Made by a program: the position numbers and the translations under genes
The notes under the pieces: generated by a model
The model's input: the letters and a program-made list of their open reading frames with translations, nothing else
Database searches by the model: none
Told to the model about the DNA's origin: nothing
In this document: piece after piece, positions 1 to 5,762 of the stretch
Numbering within the stretch: the stretch's first letter is position 1
Layout: each line of letters starts with the position of its first letter
NCBI GenBank assembly: GCA_018644785.1
Contig: JABGPV010000214.1
Span: 1-9,052, forward strand
Direction of reading: 5' to 3'
Source: Deltaproteobacteria bacterium
GTDB lineage: Bacteria; Desulfobacterota; DSM-4660; Desulfatiglandales; Desulfatiglandaceae
DNA: 9,052 nucleotides

Positions 1-118
1 CATTCAAACGCTGTTATCCATATCGGAATAGCGGCGCTGAGTCAACTGTAATACCCACATTGATAAATGTCAAAGCGCTTACGCGAAAGTAGAGAGGTTA
101 TTGAATACTCGAATTCAA

Positions 119-161
119 GCCGACTCCGCCAAAATAGCGAATACTACGAATGGCGGACAGG
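119..161 (+). repeat. Interspersed repeat, copy 1 (leader copy)
   Basis: The 31-bp core (119-149) begins GCCGACTCCGCCAAA and ends CTACGA. It matches the copy at 394-424 at 28 of 31 positions. The tail through 161 contains GGCGGA (152-157), which can pair with TCCGCC (125-130) to close a hairpin over the core. This copy lies just upstream of the Shine-Dalgarno sequence of the hydratase gene, so it is probably in the untranslated leader. If the upstream open frame were translated, the copy would be read in the same frame as copy 2b (…RLRQ…). It is the most diverged of the full-length copies. Confidence 0.8.
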
Positions 162-164
162 TTC

Positions 165-171
165 AGGGAGG
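165..171 (+). promoter_or_regulatory. Shine-Dalgarno site of the hydratase gene
   Basis: AGGGAGG lies six bases before the ATG at 178. It decides the start: the open frame extends upstream to an ATG at 67, but that ATG has no such site and the extra 37 residues resemble no part of the enoyl-CoA hydratase family. Confidence 0.75.
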
Positions 172-177
172 TCCCCA

Positions 178-1044
178 ATGGCAAATATGATCCATCTTGA
201 AGAAAAAAAAGGCGTTGCAATGGTCTACCTGAATCGCCCTGAAGCGTATAATGCCTTTGACTTGGATATGGTGCAACGGCTTTCAGAGACGCTTATCACT
301 CTGGCCCTGGACCGGAACATTGCCGGCGTGGTCATCTCGGGGAAGGGTCATGCGTTTTGCGCCGGTGGCGATTTACGATGGGTAAACAACCATGCCGACT
401 CCGCCAAAGTAGCAAATGCTACGAGCCGACTCCGCCAAAGTGGCTACGACGGCCGGGCGGCCGGGAAGGATAGTCTTTCAGAAGCCTTTCATGAACTGGC
501 GGCACGGTTTCATCAGGCCATCATTGAAATCCGGCGAATGCCCAAACCGGTGGTGGCGGCTGTTAACGGCCTGGCCGCAGGGGGCGGTTTTTCATTGGTC
601 CTTTCGTGTGATTTCAGGGTCATGGCAACATCCGCCATTCTAAAACAGGGTTATACCTCCAACGGGCTCAGTATAGACGGTGGAGGTTCATTTATTTTGC
701 CACGGCTGGTGGGGGCGGCAAGGGCGCTTGAAATCGCAGCATTTGACCGGCCGATCAGTGCGGAAAAAGCCTTAAAATGGGGTCTTGTAACCGAAATGGT
801 GGATGATGGCCAAACGGTTGAAACGGCGTTTGAACTCGTTTGCAAACTGAAGAAAAGGTCTCTTGATTCCTTTGCCGCATCCAAAAAACTGATAACCGAT
901 TCGTTTAACACCAGTTTTGAAACCCATTTGGAAAATGAGCGGAATCTATTGTCTTTTGTGGCAGGGCAGCCAAATGGCGTGGAAGGCGTGACGGCTTTTC
1001 TGGAGAAACGACCGCCGGTGTTTGAGGCGCCTTCCGGAAAATAG
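178..1044 (+). CDS. Enoyl-CoA hydratase/isomerase family protein with an in-frame repeat insertion
   Basis: This is a crotonase-fold protein of 288 residues, expected to be cytosolic and to act on an acyl-CoA thioester. Family signatures seen are AFCAGGDL (59-66, oxyanion hole and CoA side), MPKPVVAAVNGLAAGGGFSL (121-140) and SIDGGGSFILPRLVG (165-179). The positions of the two glutamates used by classical hydratases appear to hold Ser139 and Tyr159. Asp167, in the IDGGG motif, aligns with the catalytic Asp of PaaG-type isomerases (GLVPDSG). An isomerase or other crotonase chemistry is therefore more likely than plain hydration. Residues 73-98 (ADSAKVANATSRLRQ… to …AAGKD) are an insertion encoded by two tandem repeat units. 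Without it the protein would be about 262 residues, the usual family length. The flanking family sequence (WVNNH, then SEAFHELAARFHQAI) resumes cleanly, so the gene may still make a folded product. The ATG at 178 was chosen for its good Shine-Dalgarno site. The gspA start follows 43 bases after the stop, which suggests co-transcription but no obvious functional link. Confidence 0.88.
   Translation: MANMIHLEEKKGVAMVYLNRPEAYNAFDLDMVQRLSETLITLALDRNIAGVVISGKGHAFCAGGDLRWVNNHADSAKVANATSRLRQSGYDGRAAGKDSLSEAFHELAARFHQAIIEIRRMPKPVVAAVNGLAAGGGFSLVLSCDFRVMATSAILKQGYTSNGLSIDGGGSFILPRLVGAARALEIAAFDRPISAEKALKWGLVTEMVDDGQTVETAFELVCKLKKRSLDSFAASKKLITDSFNTSFETHLENERNLLSFVAGQPNGVEGVTAFLEKRPPVFEAPSGK
394..424 (+). 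repeat. Interspersed repeat, copy 2a (inside the hydratase gene)
   Basis: This full 31-bp core is read in frame as ADSAKVANAT. It differs from the gspB copy (2956-2986) at one base only. GTAGC…GCTAC near the 3' end forms a 5-bp stem with a 4-base loop. It is followed without any gap by copy 2b. Because 31 is not a multiple of three, the second unit is read in another frame. Confidence 0.9.
425..465 (+). repeat. Interspersed repeat, copy 2b (shortened, inside the hydratase gene)
   Basis: This unit starts with the same 17 bases as copy 2a, lacks roughly the next seven bases, then rejoins at GCTACGAC and continues into GGCCGGGCGGCCGGG. It is read as SRLRQSGYDGRAAG, a different frame from 2a. 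CCGCC (432-436) and GGCGG (456-460) can close a hairpin over the unit. Its 3' flank CTACGACGGCCGG is also present after the gspB copy, so the element probably extends beyond the 31-bp core. Confidence 0.8.
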
Positions 1045-1087
1045 CGCGCAATGTCATCGGTTAATATTTTATTTTGATTGGAAAGCC

Positions 1088-1468
1088 ATGTATATTTCAT
1101 ATTTCGGGCTTACGGAGAATCCCTTCGACCTGACACCTGATCCCCGGTTCCTCTTCATGAGCCAGCGCCATCGAGAGGCCCTGGCCCATCTGCTGTTTGG
1201 AATGGGCGAAAAGGGGGGGTTTGTGCTGCTGACCGGCGAAGTGGGAACGGGAAAGACCACCCTGTGCCGCAGCCTGCTGGAACAGGTTCCCGAAGGGGTT
1301 GAAGTTGCGCTGGTCTTGAATCCCAAACAGACGTCCCTGGAACTGGTGGCGTCTCTCTGCGATGAATTGAAAGTTTCCTATCCGACACCCGAAAAAAGCC
1401 TCAAAGTACTCATCGACCACTTGAATCGTCACCTGCTGGATATCCATGCCAAAGGGAAAGGACAGTAG
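1088..1468 (+). CDS. gspA: GspA/ExeA family ATPase, N-terminal fragment before a frameshift
   Basis: This is the N-terminal part of the type II secretion ATPase GspA (ExeA), an inner-membrane AAA+ protein that works with GspB to let the secretin assemble across the peptidoglycan. The start MYISYFGLTENPF (ATG 1088, preceded by GGAAAG at 1080-1085) and TPDPRFLF are characteristic of the family. Walker A is GEVGTGKTT at residues 50-58. After residue 126 the frame ends at TAG (1466-1468), exactly where the family continues to Walker B. Reading one frame back from about 1453 gives …ERTVVIIDEAQN, the expected continuation. One missing G in the GGG at 1454-1456 would explain this: restoring it gives HAKGERTVVIIDEAQN. 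The whole gene (1088-2712 plus one base) would then encode 541 residues, close to the roughly 547 of Aeromonas ExeA. It is either a sequencing or assembly error or a genuine disruption. An ATPase fragment without Walker B should not work alone. Confidence 0.85.
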   Translation: MYISYFGLTENPFDLTPDPRFLFMSQRHREALAHLLFGMGEKGGFVLLTGEVGTGKTTLCRSLLEQVPEGVEVALVLNPKQTSLELVASLCDELKVSYPTPEKSLKVLIDHLNRHLLDIHAKGKGQ

Positions 1469-1470
1469 TG
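1450..1470 (+). other. Frame break in gspA
   Basis: The N-terminal frame reads GCC AAA GGG AAA GGA CAG TAG. The C-terminal frame reads AGG GAA AGG ACA GTA GTG through the same bases. The family sequence crosses from the first to the second here. The site is purine-rich (AAAGGGAAAGGA) but does not form a standard X XXY YYZ heptamer in the zero frame, so programmed slippage is not well supported. A lost G in a four-G run is the simplest cause. Confidence 0.8.
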
Positions 1471-2712
1471 ATTATTGATGAAGCTCAGAACCTCAGCACC
1501 GATGTATTGGAACAGATTCGATTGCTGACCAACCTGGAAACCACCACCCAAAAACTGCTGCAGATTCTTCTCATTGGCCAGCCGGAACTCCAGGGCATGA
1601 TGGCCCGGCCGGAATTACGCCAGTTGGGGCAGCGGATTACGGCCCGCTACCATCTGACGCCCCTGTCAATTGAAGAAACCGCCGCCTACATTGAACATCG
1701 TCTTGAGGTGGCAGGGTGTAAACGCCCACTCTTTACGCGAAGTACGCTCCATCTCATTCACCGGTTGTCCGGTGGCGTTCCCCGGCTGATCAATACCATC
1801 AGTGATCGGGCACTACTCGGCGCCTACGGCAGGAAGCGTTCGGTTGTTAACAGGCGCCTGGCCCGCAGGGCCGCCGCTGAAGTCATGGGGAAAAAGGCCC
1901 TTGTTCGGAGCCCGGGCGTCACGGGGTGGCTGTTGGCGCTGCTGTTTCTGGTTCTCCTGGGGGCGGGATGGCTTTTCTTTCAGAATCCGAACCCTGGCCA
2001 ATGGTGGGCGCAATGGCAGGAGGATTCGAGCAAAACCGCCACAAAGCCGGCGGTGAGCGCCGCCAATGAGAAGGCTGGAGAAGCCCCCGGACCTCTTGAC
2101 GACGTGTTTTATGGGGGAAAGACCGATACCCATATGCAAAACGCCTTTCAATCCCTGTTGAAGCACCGGGGATTGGCCATTCCAAAAACAGATGGACCGG
2201 CCATGTCGGGCATGAGTGTTTGTGAATGGGCGCCCAGCGTCGGTTATCGTTGCTACAACGACAGGGGTAACTGGACCACCCTCAAACACCTGAACCGCCC
2301 GGCGGTTCTGGAACTGATCGATGGCCGGGGGCGCAGGCATTATGTCGCTGCCATGCAGCTCAAGGACCAGGAGGTGCTTCTGGATTTCGGGGACAGTCAG
2401 CTCTCCCTGTCCAGAAACGACCTGGACCCTTTCTGGTTCGGGGACTTCACCTTGATCTGGAAACCGCCGCCTATTAAAGGTGCCATTCTCAAGAAAGGGG
2501 ATTCGGGTCCCGATGTGCGCTGGCTGAAAGCGCAGCTGAACCGCATAGAGGGCGTGAGCAATGTGTCGGATGGAACGGAAGAGGCTGTTTTTGACGATAT
2601 CCTGGAGATGCGGGTCATGAATTTTCAAAGGTCCTATGCTGTGGAAGCGGACGGCATTGTGGGAGAGCAGACCCTGATTCAGCTGACGAAAGCGGAACGT
2701 GAGACCCCCTAG
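1468..2712 (+). CDS. gspA: GspA/ExeA C-terminal fragment: Walker B, membrane segment, C39-like and peptidoglycan-binding domains
   Basis: The open frame from GTG 1468 continues GspA with Walker B (IIDEAQN), QIRLLTNLET and IGQPEL, then the small AAA+ subdomain with GGVPRLIN. A single membrane segment (GWLLALLFLVLLGAGWLFF, about residues 153-171 here, about 280-298 in the restored protein) separates the cytoplasmic ATPase from a periplasmic part. That part holds a C39-peptidase-like region (CEWAPSVGYRC through FTLIWKPPP), which I expect to be non-proteolytic as in ExeA, and a PG_binding_1 domain (KKGDSGPDVRWLKAQL … FQRSYAVEADGIVG). The fragment overlaps the preceding stop by one base (TAGTG), with AAAGGA at 1457-1462 five bases upstream, so reinitiation is conceivable. 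However, a protein starting at the Walker B strand would lack its nucleotide-binding P-loop. The simplest reading is one gene with a one-base deletion. gspB follows 12 bases after the stop. Confidence 0.87.
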   Translation: MIIDEAQNLSTDVLEQIRLLTNLETTTQKLLQILLIGQPELQGMMARPELRQLGQRITARYHLTPLSIEETAAYIEHRLEVAGCKRPLFTRSTLHLIHRLSGGVPRLINTISDRALLGAYGRKRSVVNRRLARRAAAEVMGKKALVRSPGVTGWLLALLFLVLLGAGWLFFQNPNPGQWWAQWQEDSSKTATKPAVSAANEKAGEAPGPLDDVFYGGKTDTHMQNAFQSLLKHRGLAIPKTDGPAMSGMSVCEWAPSVGYRCYNDRGNWTTLKHLNRPAVLELIDGRGRRHYVAAMQLKDQEVLLDFGDSQLSLSRNDLDPFWFGDFTLIWKPPPIKGAILKKGDSGPDVRWLKAQLNRIEGVSNVSDGTEEAVFDDILEMRVMNFQRSYAVEADGIVGEQTLIQLTKAERETP

Positions 2713-2717
2713 GAAGG
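2711..2717 (+). promoter_or_regulatory. Shine-Dalgarno site of gspB
   Basis: AGGAAGG lies seven bases before the ATG at 2725 and overlaps the gspA stop codon (TAG 2710-2712). This arrangement suggests translational coupling of the two proteins. Confidence 0.75.
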
Positions 2718-2724
2718 CATCCAC

Positions 2725-3570
2725 ATGTCATTGATTCTAGACGCCCTGAAACGCGCTGAACGGGAGCGAAAACTGGAAAAAGCCCCTGATTTGAGTGCCA
2801 TTTATCAGGAAGGACGTCTGAATCGCCGCAAGGCCCATTCGTGGTTCTGGGCGGGGGGTGCTTTTCTGGTCACTTTCGTGGCCGTGGCCATCATATCCTG
2901 GCCGAAAGCGCCCTCCGAAAGCAATCTCAAAGACAAAGCGCCGAAGCCCGCCCTGGCCGACTCCGCCAAAGTAGCCAATGCTACGACGGCCGGAACCGCA
3001 TCGACGCAGGCAAAGCGGTCGCTGCCCGAAGGCCCGGAAAAACCCTTATCGGTGGCCGGCAAAACCGTCAAGGATACAACCCCGTCTGCGCCCTCTACTG
3101 AGAAAAAGCGGCTGGAAATGCCAAAAAAGGCCAAACAGGCGGTCAGTTACATTGACCTACCCCGTGAAAAACCGCCCGAATTACCCGTTGCCGCTGTTCC
3201 GCCACCCAAGAGAGATATTGTGGCCCCAAAACCGATTCCGGAACCGGTCAAAAAACCCATGGCCTTAAAGAGCGCAGAAAAGCGTCCAACGGCTGCCGCG
3301 AAAGTTGTTCCCAAAGCGCAGCCAAAAGAGACCCTAACCTTGTTTGACGACCTCCCCGAAGAGATACAATCCGTTTCGGGTCCATTGGAAATCAATGTCC
3401 ACATGTATTCCCCCAACCCTCCGGAGCGTCGGGTTTTCATTAATATGCAGGGCTACAGAGAAGGGGATACCATTGGGGAAAGCGGGTTTCGACTGGTGGA
3501 AATCACGTCCTATGGGGTTGTCATCGATTACGGGAAAGGGAAAGCGCTGCTTGAGGTCAAGAGAAAGTAG
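2725..3570 (+). CDS. gspB: Type II secretion protein GspB, with an in-frame repeat in its linker
   Basis: This is GspB (ExeB type), 281 residues, the partner of GspA in the inner membrane. It has a short cytoplasmic N-terminus with the signature MSLILDALKRAERERK, a single membrane segment (about 39-59, SWFWAGGAFLVTFVAVAIISW), a long Lys/Pro/Ala-rich periplasmic linker (about 60-215), and the conserved GspB C-terminal domain (221-281). That last domain includes INVHMYS, RRVFINMQGYREGD and the closing …GVVIDYGKGKALLEV. Residues 78-87 (ADSAKVANAT) in the linker are encoded by a copy of the interspersed repeat, in the same reading frame as copy 2a of the hydratase gene. A flexible linker should tolerate such an insertion, so the protein is probably functional. 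The stop codon lies inside a 30-bp palindrome shared with the convergent fusA gene. No secretin or other type II genes are in the window. Confidence 0.9.
   Translation: MSLILDALKRAERERKLEKAPDLSAIYQEGRLNRRKAHSWFWAGGAFLVTFVAVAIISWPKAPSESNLKDKAPKPALADSAKVANATTAGTASTQAKRSLPEGPEKPLSVAGKTVKDTTPSAPSTEKKRLEMPKKAKQAVSYIDLPREKPPELPVAAVPPPKRDIVAPKPIPEPVKKPMALKSAEKRPTAAAKVVPKAQPKETLTLFDDLPEEIQSVSGPLEINVHMYSPNPPERRVFINMQGYREGDTIGESGFRLVEITSYGVVIDYGKGKALLEVKRK
2956..2993 (+). repeat. Interspersed repeat, copy 3 (inside gspB)
   Basis: The 31-bp core (2956-2986) matches copy 2a at 30 of 31 bases and is followed by CGGCCGG, as copy 2b also is. It encodes ADSAKVANATTAG in the GspB linker. The inner stem GTAGC-CAAT-GCTAC is intact. 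No GGCGG follows in the next bases, so the outer stem possible in copies 1 and 2b is missing here. Confidence 0.9.
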
Positions 3571-3595
3571 AGACAAGGCATGCCTTGTCTCTACT
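3566..3595. repeat. Perfect 30-bp palindrome between convergent gspB and fusA
   Basis: AGTAGAGACAAGGCA is followed immediately by its exact reverse complement. The gspB stop (TAG 3568-3570) lies inside the left arm. The fusA stop (complement of 3594-3596) overlaps the right end, with a second in-frame TAG at 3591-3593 on the same strand. There is no T-run on either side, so it is not a standard intrinsic terminator, although a stem of up to 13 bp around a 4-base loop could still stop or protect transcripts from both sides. It has the look of a REP-like or miniature mobile palindrome. Confidence 0.85.
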
Positions 3596-3610
3596 ACGAC
3601 TGGTCGTAGT
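3593..3610. repeat. Second inverted repeat at the fusA 3' end
   Basis: ACTACGAC, a two-base TG centre and GTCGTAGT form 8-bp arms that directly overlap the right end of the 30-bp palindrome. They encode the last codons of fusA (Tyr-Asp-Gln-Ser, stop). The two structures are mutually exclusive at their shared bases (3593-3595). It may be part of the same element or of a bidirectional termination region. Confidence 0.6.
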
Positions 3611-5630
3611 GACTGAACTGCATGGAAAAGGTTCCCCTGCCCTGGGAAGCGGAGCGCAGGGCCGTGGAGTAACCAAACATTTTTGACAGGGGAACATTGG
3701 CGGTCAGTACCTGGGTTGATCCTTTGCTGACAATCTGGGAAATTTTTCCCTTGCGGGCATTCAGGTCGCCGATCACATCCCCGGTAAACGCTTCGGGCAC
3801 CAGCACTTCCGTTTTCATGATCGGTTCAAGAAGAATGGGTTCCGCTTTCAAAAAGGCCTGTTTGAGGGCCATGTTGGCGGCAACCCTGAACGCCATGGCA
3901 TCGGAGGTCTCTTTCATCTGAACGTTTAAAAGGGTTGTCTTGACGTCAATAACCGGATAACCCATCAGGGAACCGCCCCCTTCAGCTTCGTTGATGCCTT
4001 GACGGATCGCCTCAAGAAATTCTTCGGTAAGCCCCTCTGCTTTGCATTGGTTTACAAATTTATTCCCGGATCCTCTTTTAAGCGGCGATATTTCGACTTG
4101 AACCCCTGCAAAGTGCTGTTGACCGCTCAGTTCTCTCTGGAATATTTCCTCCCGGATTGATGGTGCGGTGATTGTTTCCCGGTAAACCACCTGGGGTTTC
4201 CCCTGGTTGATTTCAACAGAAAATTCCCGCTTAAGCCTTCCCGTCAGGATTTCCAGATGCAATTCGCCCATGCCTGAAATGATGGTTTGGCCTGTTTCTT
4301 CGTCTATTTTGGTTTTGAATGTGGGGTCTTCGTCGGACAGTTTCTTAAGCGCTTCTAAAAGCTTGTCATGGTCTTGGACTTTTTTGGGTTCTACCGCCAC
4401 GCTGATGACCGGCTCGTTGAACTGGATGGGTTCAAGCAGGATTGGATCATTTTCCGTACAGAGCGTATCGCCGGTGGTCGTGATTTTCATACCCATTGCC
4501 GCCACAATATCCCCGGCTGACACTTCATTGATGCGTTCCCGTTTGTTGGAATGCATTTTCAATAGCCGTGCCGGTTTTTCTATAACGTTTTTCCGAGGGT
4601 TAAAGACCGTTCCCCCCGCTTTCAAGGTCCCCGAGTAGATCCGGAGGTACGTCATCTTTCTGCCCTGGTCCATCATCACTTTAAATGCCAAGGCCGAGAG
4701 GGGGCCGCCGGGCTTCGCCGAGCGCGTTTCCGTCTCGCCGGTGCCGGGATGGATTCCCGCAATGGGAGGAACATCCAGGGGTGAGGGAAGGTAATCCACA
4801 ATACCGTCCAAAAGGGGTTGAATGCCCTTATTTCGCAGTGCCGTGCCGCAGAAAATGGGAACCAGGGCCATTTTTATGGTGGCATTTCGAATGGCTTCTT
4901 TCAGTTCCCGAGCAGGGATTTCTTCCTCGGAAAGGTATTTTTCCATTATCCGGTCATCATGATCTGCCATGGTTTCAAGGAGCAATTCCCGGTATTTGGA
5001 AGCTTCTTCGGCCATTTCTTCAGGAATGGGCGTGGTGTTGTATTGCGCGCCAAGGGTGTCGTCTTCCCACAAAATGGCCTCCATCCCGATGAGGTCGATG
5101 ACACCGTTAAACTGATCTTCTGCTCCCCAGGGGATCTGAAGGATCAGGGGGGCGGCATCAAGACGCGTCTCTATCATGTCCACGGCTCTGAAAAAGTCAG
5201 CACCCACGCGATCCAGCTTGTTAATAAAGGCAATTTTTGGCACCCGGTAGCGATCTGCCTGACGCCAGACCGTTTCGGACTGCGGCTCTACGCCGCCCAC
5301 GGCACAGAAGACACCGATAGCCCCGTCGAGAACACGCAAAGAGCGCTCGACTTCGATGGTGAAGTCCACATGTCCCGGCGTGTCAATAATGTTGATGGCA
5401 TGCCCGCGCCAATCGCAGGATGTAACCGCCGAGGTAATGGTAATACCCCGTTCTTTTTCTTCTACCATCCAGTCCATGGTGGCTTCACCATCGTGCACTT
5501 CGCCCATTTTATGAACACGGCCGGAATAGAAAAGGACCCGTTCCGTTACGGTGGTTTTCCCCGCGTCGATATGGGCGATAATGCCCAGGTTCCGGGTTTT
5601 ACTCAGTTTATTGTTTTTCGGCGTCGGCAT
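3594..5630 (-). CDS. fusA: Translation elongation factor G (accessory-type paralog likely)
   Basis: This is a GTPase of 678 residues that drives ribosomal translocation in the cytoplasm. GTP-binding motifs are all present: AHIDAGKT (19-26), ERGITI (60-65), DTPGHVDF (83-90) and NKLD (137-140). The signature region [31 protein letters not shown], domain II ([22 protein letters not shown]), domain III ([11 protein letters not shown]) and domains IV-V (…[28 protein letters not shown]) follow in the normal order. It is slightly shorter than most EF-G (about 690-700) and ends soon after FSHYDQS, where a palindrome supplies the stop. It is not in a str operon (no rpsL, rpsG or tuf nearby). Together with variants such as TVTER and [15 protein letters not shown], this suggests the extra EF-G lineage of spirochaetes, planctomycetes and delta-proteobacteria (spdEFG), but I cannot confirm that by alignment. 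The ATG at 5628-5630 has only a distant AAGGA about 12 bases upstream. Confidence 0.93.
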   Translation of the reverse strand: MPTPKNNKLSKTRNLGIIAHIDAGKTTVTERVLFYSGRVHKMGEVHDGEATMDWMVEEKERGITITSAVTSCDWRGHAINIIDTPGHVDFTIEVERSLRVLDGAIGVFCAVGGVEPQSETVWRQADRYRVPKIAFINKLDRVGADFFRAVDMIETRLDAAPLILQIPWGAEDQFNGVIDLIGMEAILWEDDTLGAQYNTTPIPEEMAEEASKYRELLLETMADHDDRIMEKYLSEEEIPARELKEAIRNATIKMALVPIFCGTALRNKGIQPLLDGIVDYLPSPLDVPPIAGIHPGTGETETRSAKPGGPLSALAFKVMMDQGRKMTYLRIYSGTLKAGGTVFNPRKNVIEKPARLLKMHSNKRERINEVSAGDIVAAMGMKITTTGDTLCTENDPILLEPIQFNEPVISVAVEPKKVQDHDKLLEALKKLSDEDPTFKTKIDEETGQTIISGMGELHLEILTGRLKREFSVEINQGKPQVVYRETITAPSIREEIFQRELSGQQHFAGVQVEISPLKRGSGNKFVNQCKAEGLTEEFLEAIRQGINEAEGGGSLMGYPVIDVKTTLLNVQMKETSDAMAFRVAANMALKQAFLKAEPILLEPIMKTEVLVPEAFTGDVIGDLNARKGKISQIVSKGSTQVLTANVPLSKMFGYSTALRSASQGRGTFSMQFSHYDQS

Positions 5631-5707
5631 ATAGTATGGTCATCCTTAAACGGCACTTTTTTGGGTTGGGTAGGCTCACCGGCCCATTCCCACAAAACAC
5701 GAGCGAA

Positions 5708-5736
5708 AATCTAAGGGATATGGAGACATGTGTCAA
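5708..5736 (-). promoter_or_regulatory. Sigma70-like promoter of fusA
   Basis: On the minus strand, TTGACA (complement of 5731-5736, a perfect -35) is followed after exactly 17 bases by TAGATT (complement of 5708-5713, 4 of 6 matches to TATAAT). Transcription would start near 5700, giving a leader of about 70 bases before the fusA ATG. The promoter starts about 27 bases after the stop of the upstream gene, so fusA is probably expressed independently of the exonuclease cluster. A small dyad, GACA-CA-TGTC, overlaps the -35. Confidence 0.65.
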
Positions 5737-5762
5737 GATATAAGATTATGGAGGAAGTGGTC

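Larger units (their letters stand above)
1..177. other. Leader and end of unknown upstream sequence
   Basis: I see no supportable gene here. Forward frame 1 is open from the window edge to TAA at 49-51, and frame 3 to TAG at 90-92, so the last codons of an upstream gene could be present, but neither short peptide is recognisable. The stretch from 67 is open and in frame with the following gene. It is better read as untranslated leader, because it has no family similarity and holds a repeat copy at 119-149. A small hairpin (TTGAAT at 101-106, ATTCAA at 113-118) directly abuts that repeat. I could not identify a convincing promoter. Confidence 0.5.

Noticed and set aside
85..95. GAAAGTAGAGA shared with the left end of the 30-bp palindrome
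   Set aside because: It is an 11-base chance-level match without palindromic continuation.
67..177. N-terminal extension of the hydratase from an ATG at 67
   Set aside because: The frame is open, but there is no good Shine-Dalgarno site, the extra residues do not resemble the family, and part of them comes from the repeat. ATG 178 has AGGGAGG at ideal spacing.
119..465. CRISPR array
   Set aside because: The repeats are irregularly placed, adjacent or kilobases apart, lie inside genes and have no uniform spacers.
1022..1087. Earlier ATG at 1022 for gspA
   Set aside because: It overlaps the end of the hydratase gene, and the family start MYISYFGL at 1088 is unmistakable.
1453..1462. Programmed -1 frameshift site in gspA
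   Set aside because: The zero-frame codons GGG AAA do not make an X XXY YYZ heptamer, and slipped pairing would be poor. The family is not known for frameshifting. A one-base deletion is simpler.
1813..2724. Long minus-strand open frame (303 codons) opposite gspA
   Set aside because: It has no recognisable domain and lies antisense to clear GspA domains. It is a GC-driven shadow frame.
3566..3610. Canonical intrinsic terminator
   Set aside because: The stems are strong but no U-run follows on either strand, so I call it a palindromic repeat that may only secondarily terminate transcripts.
4818..5714. Plus-strand open frame of 298 codons opposite fusA
   Set aside because: It is antisense to conserved EF-G motifs, its composition is odd, and it has no family features.
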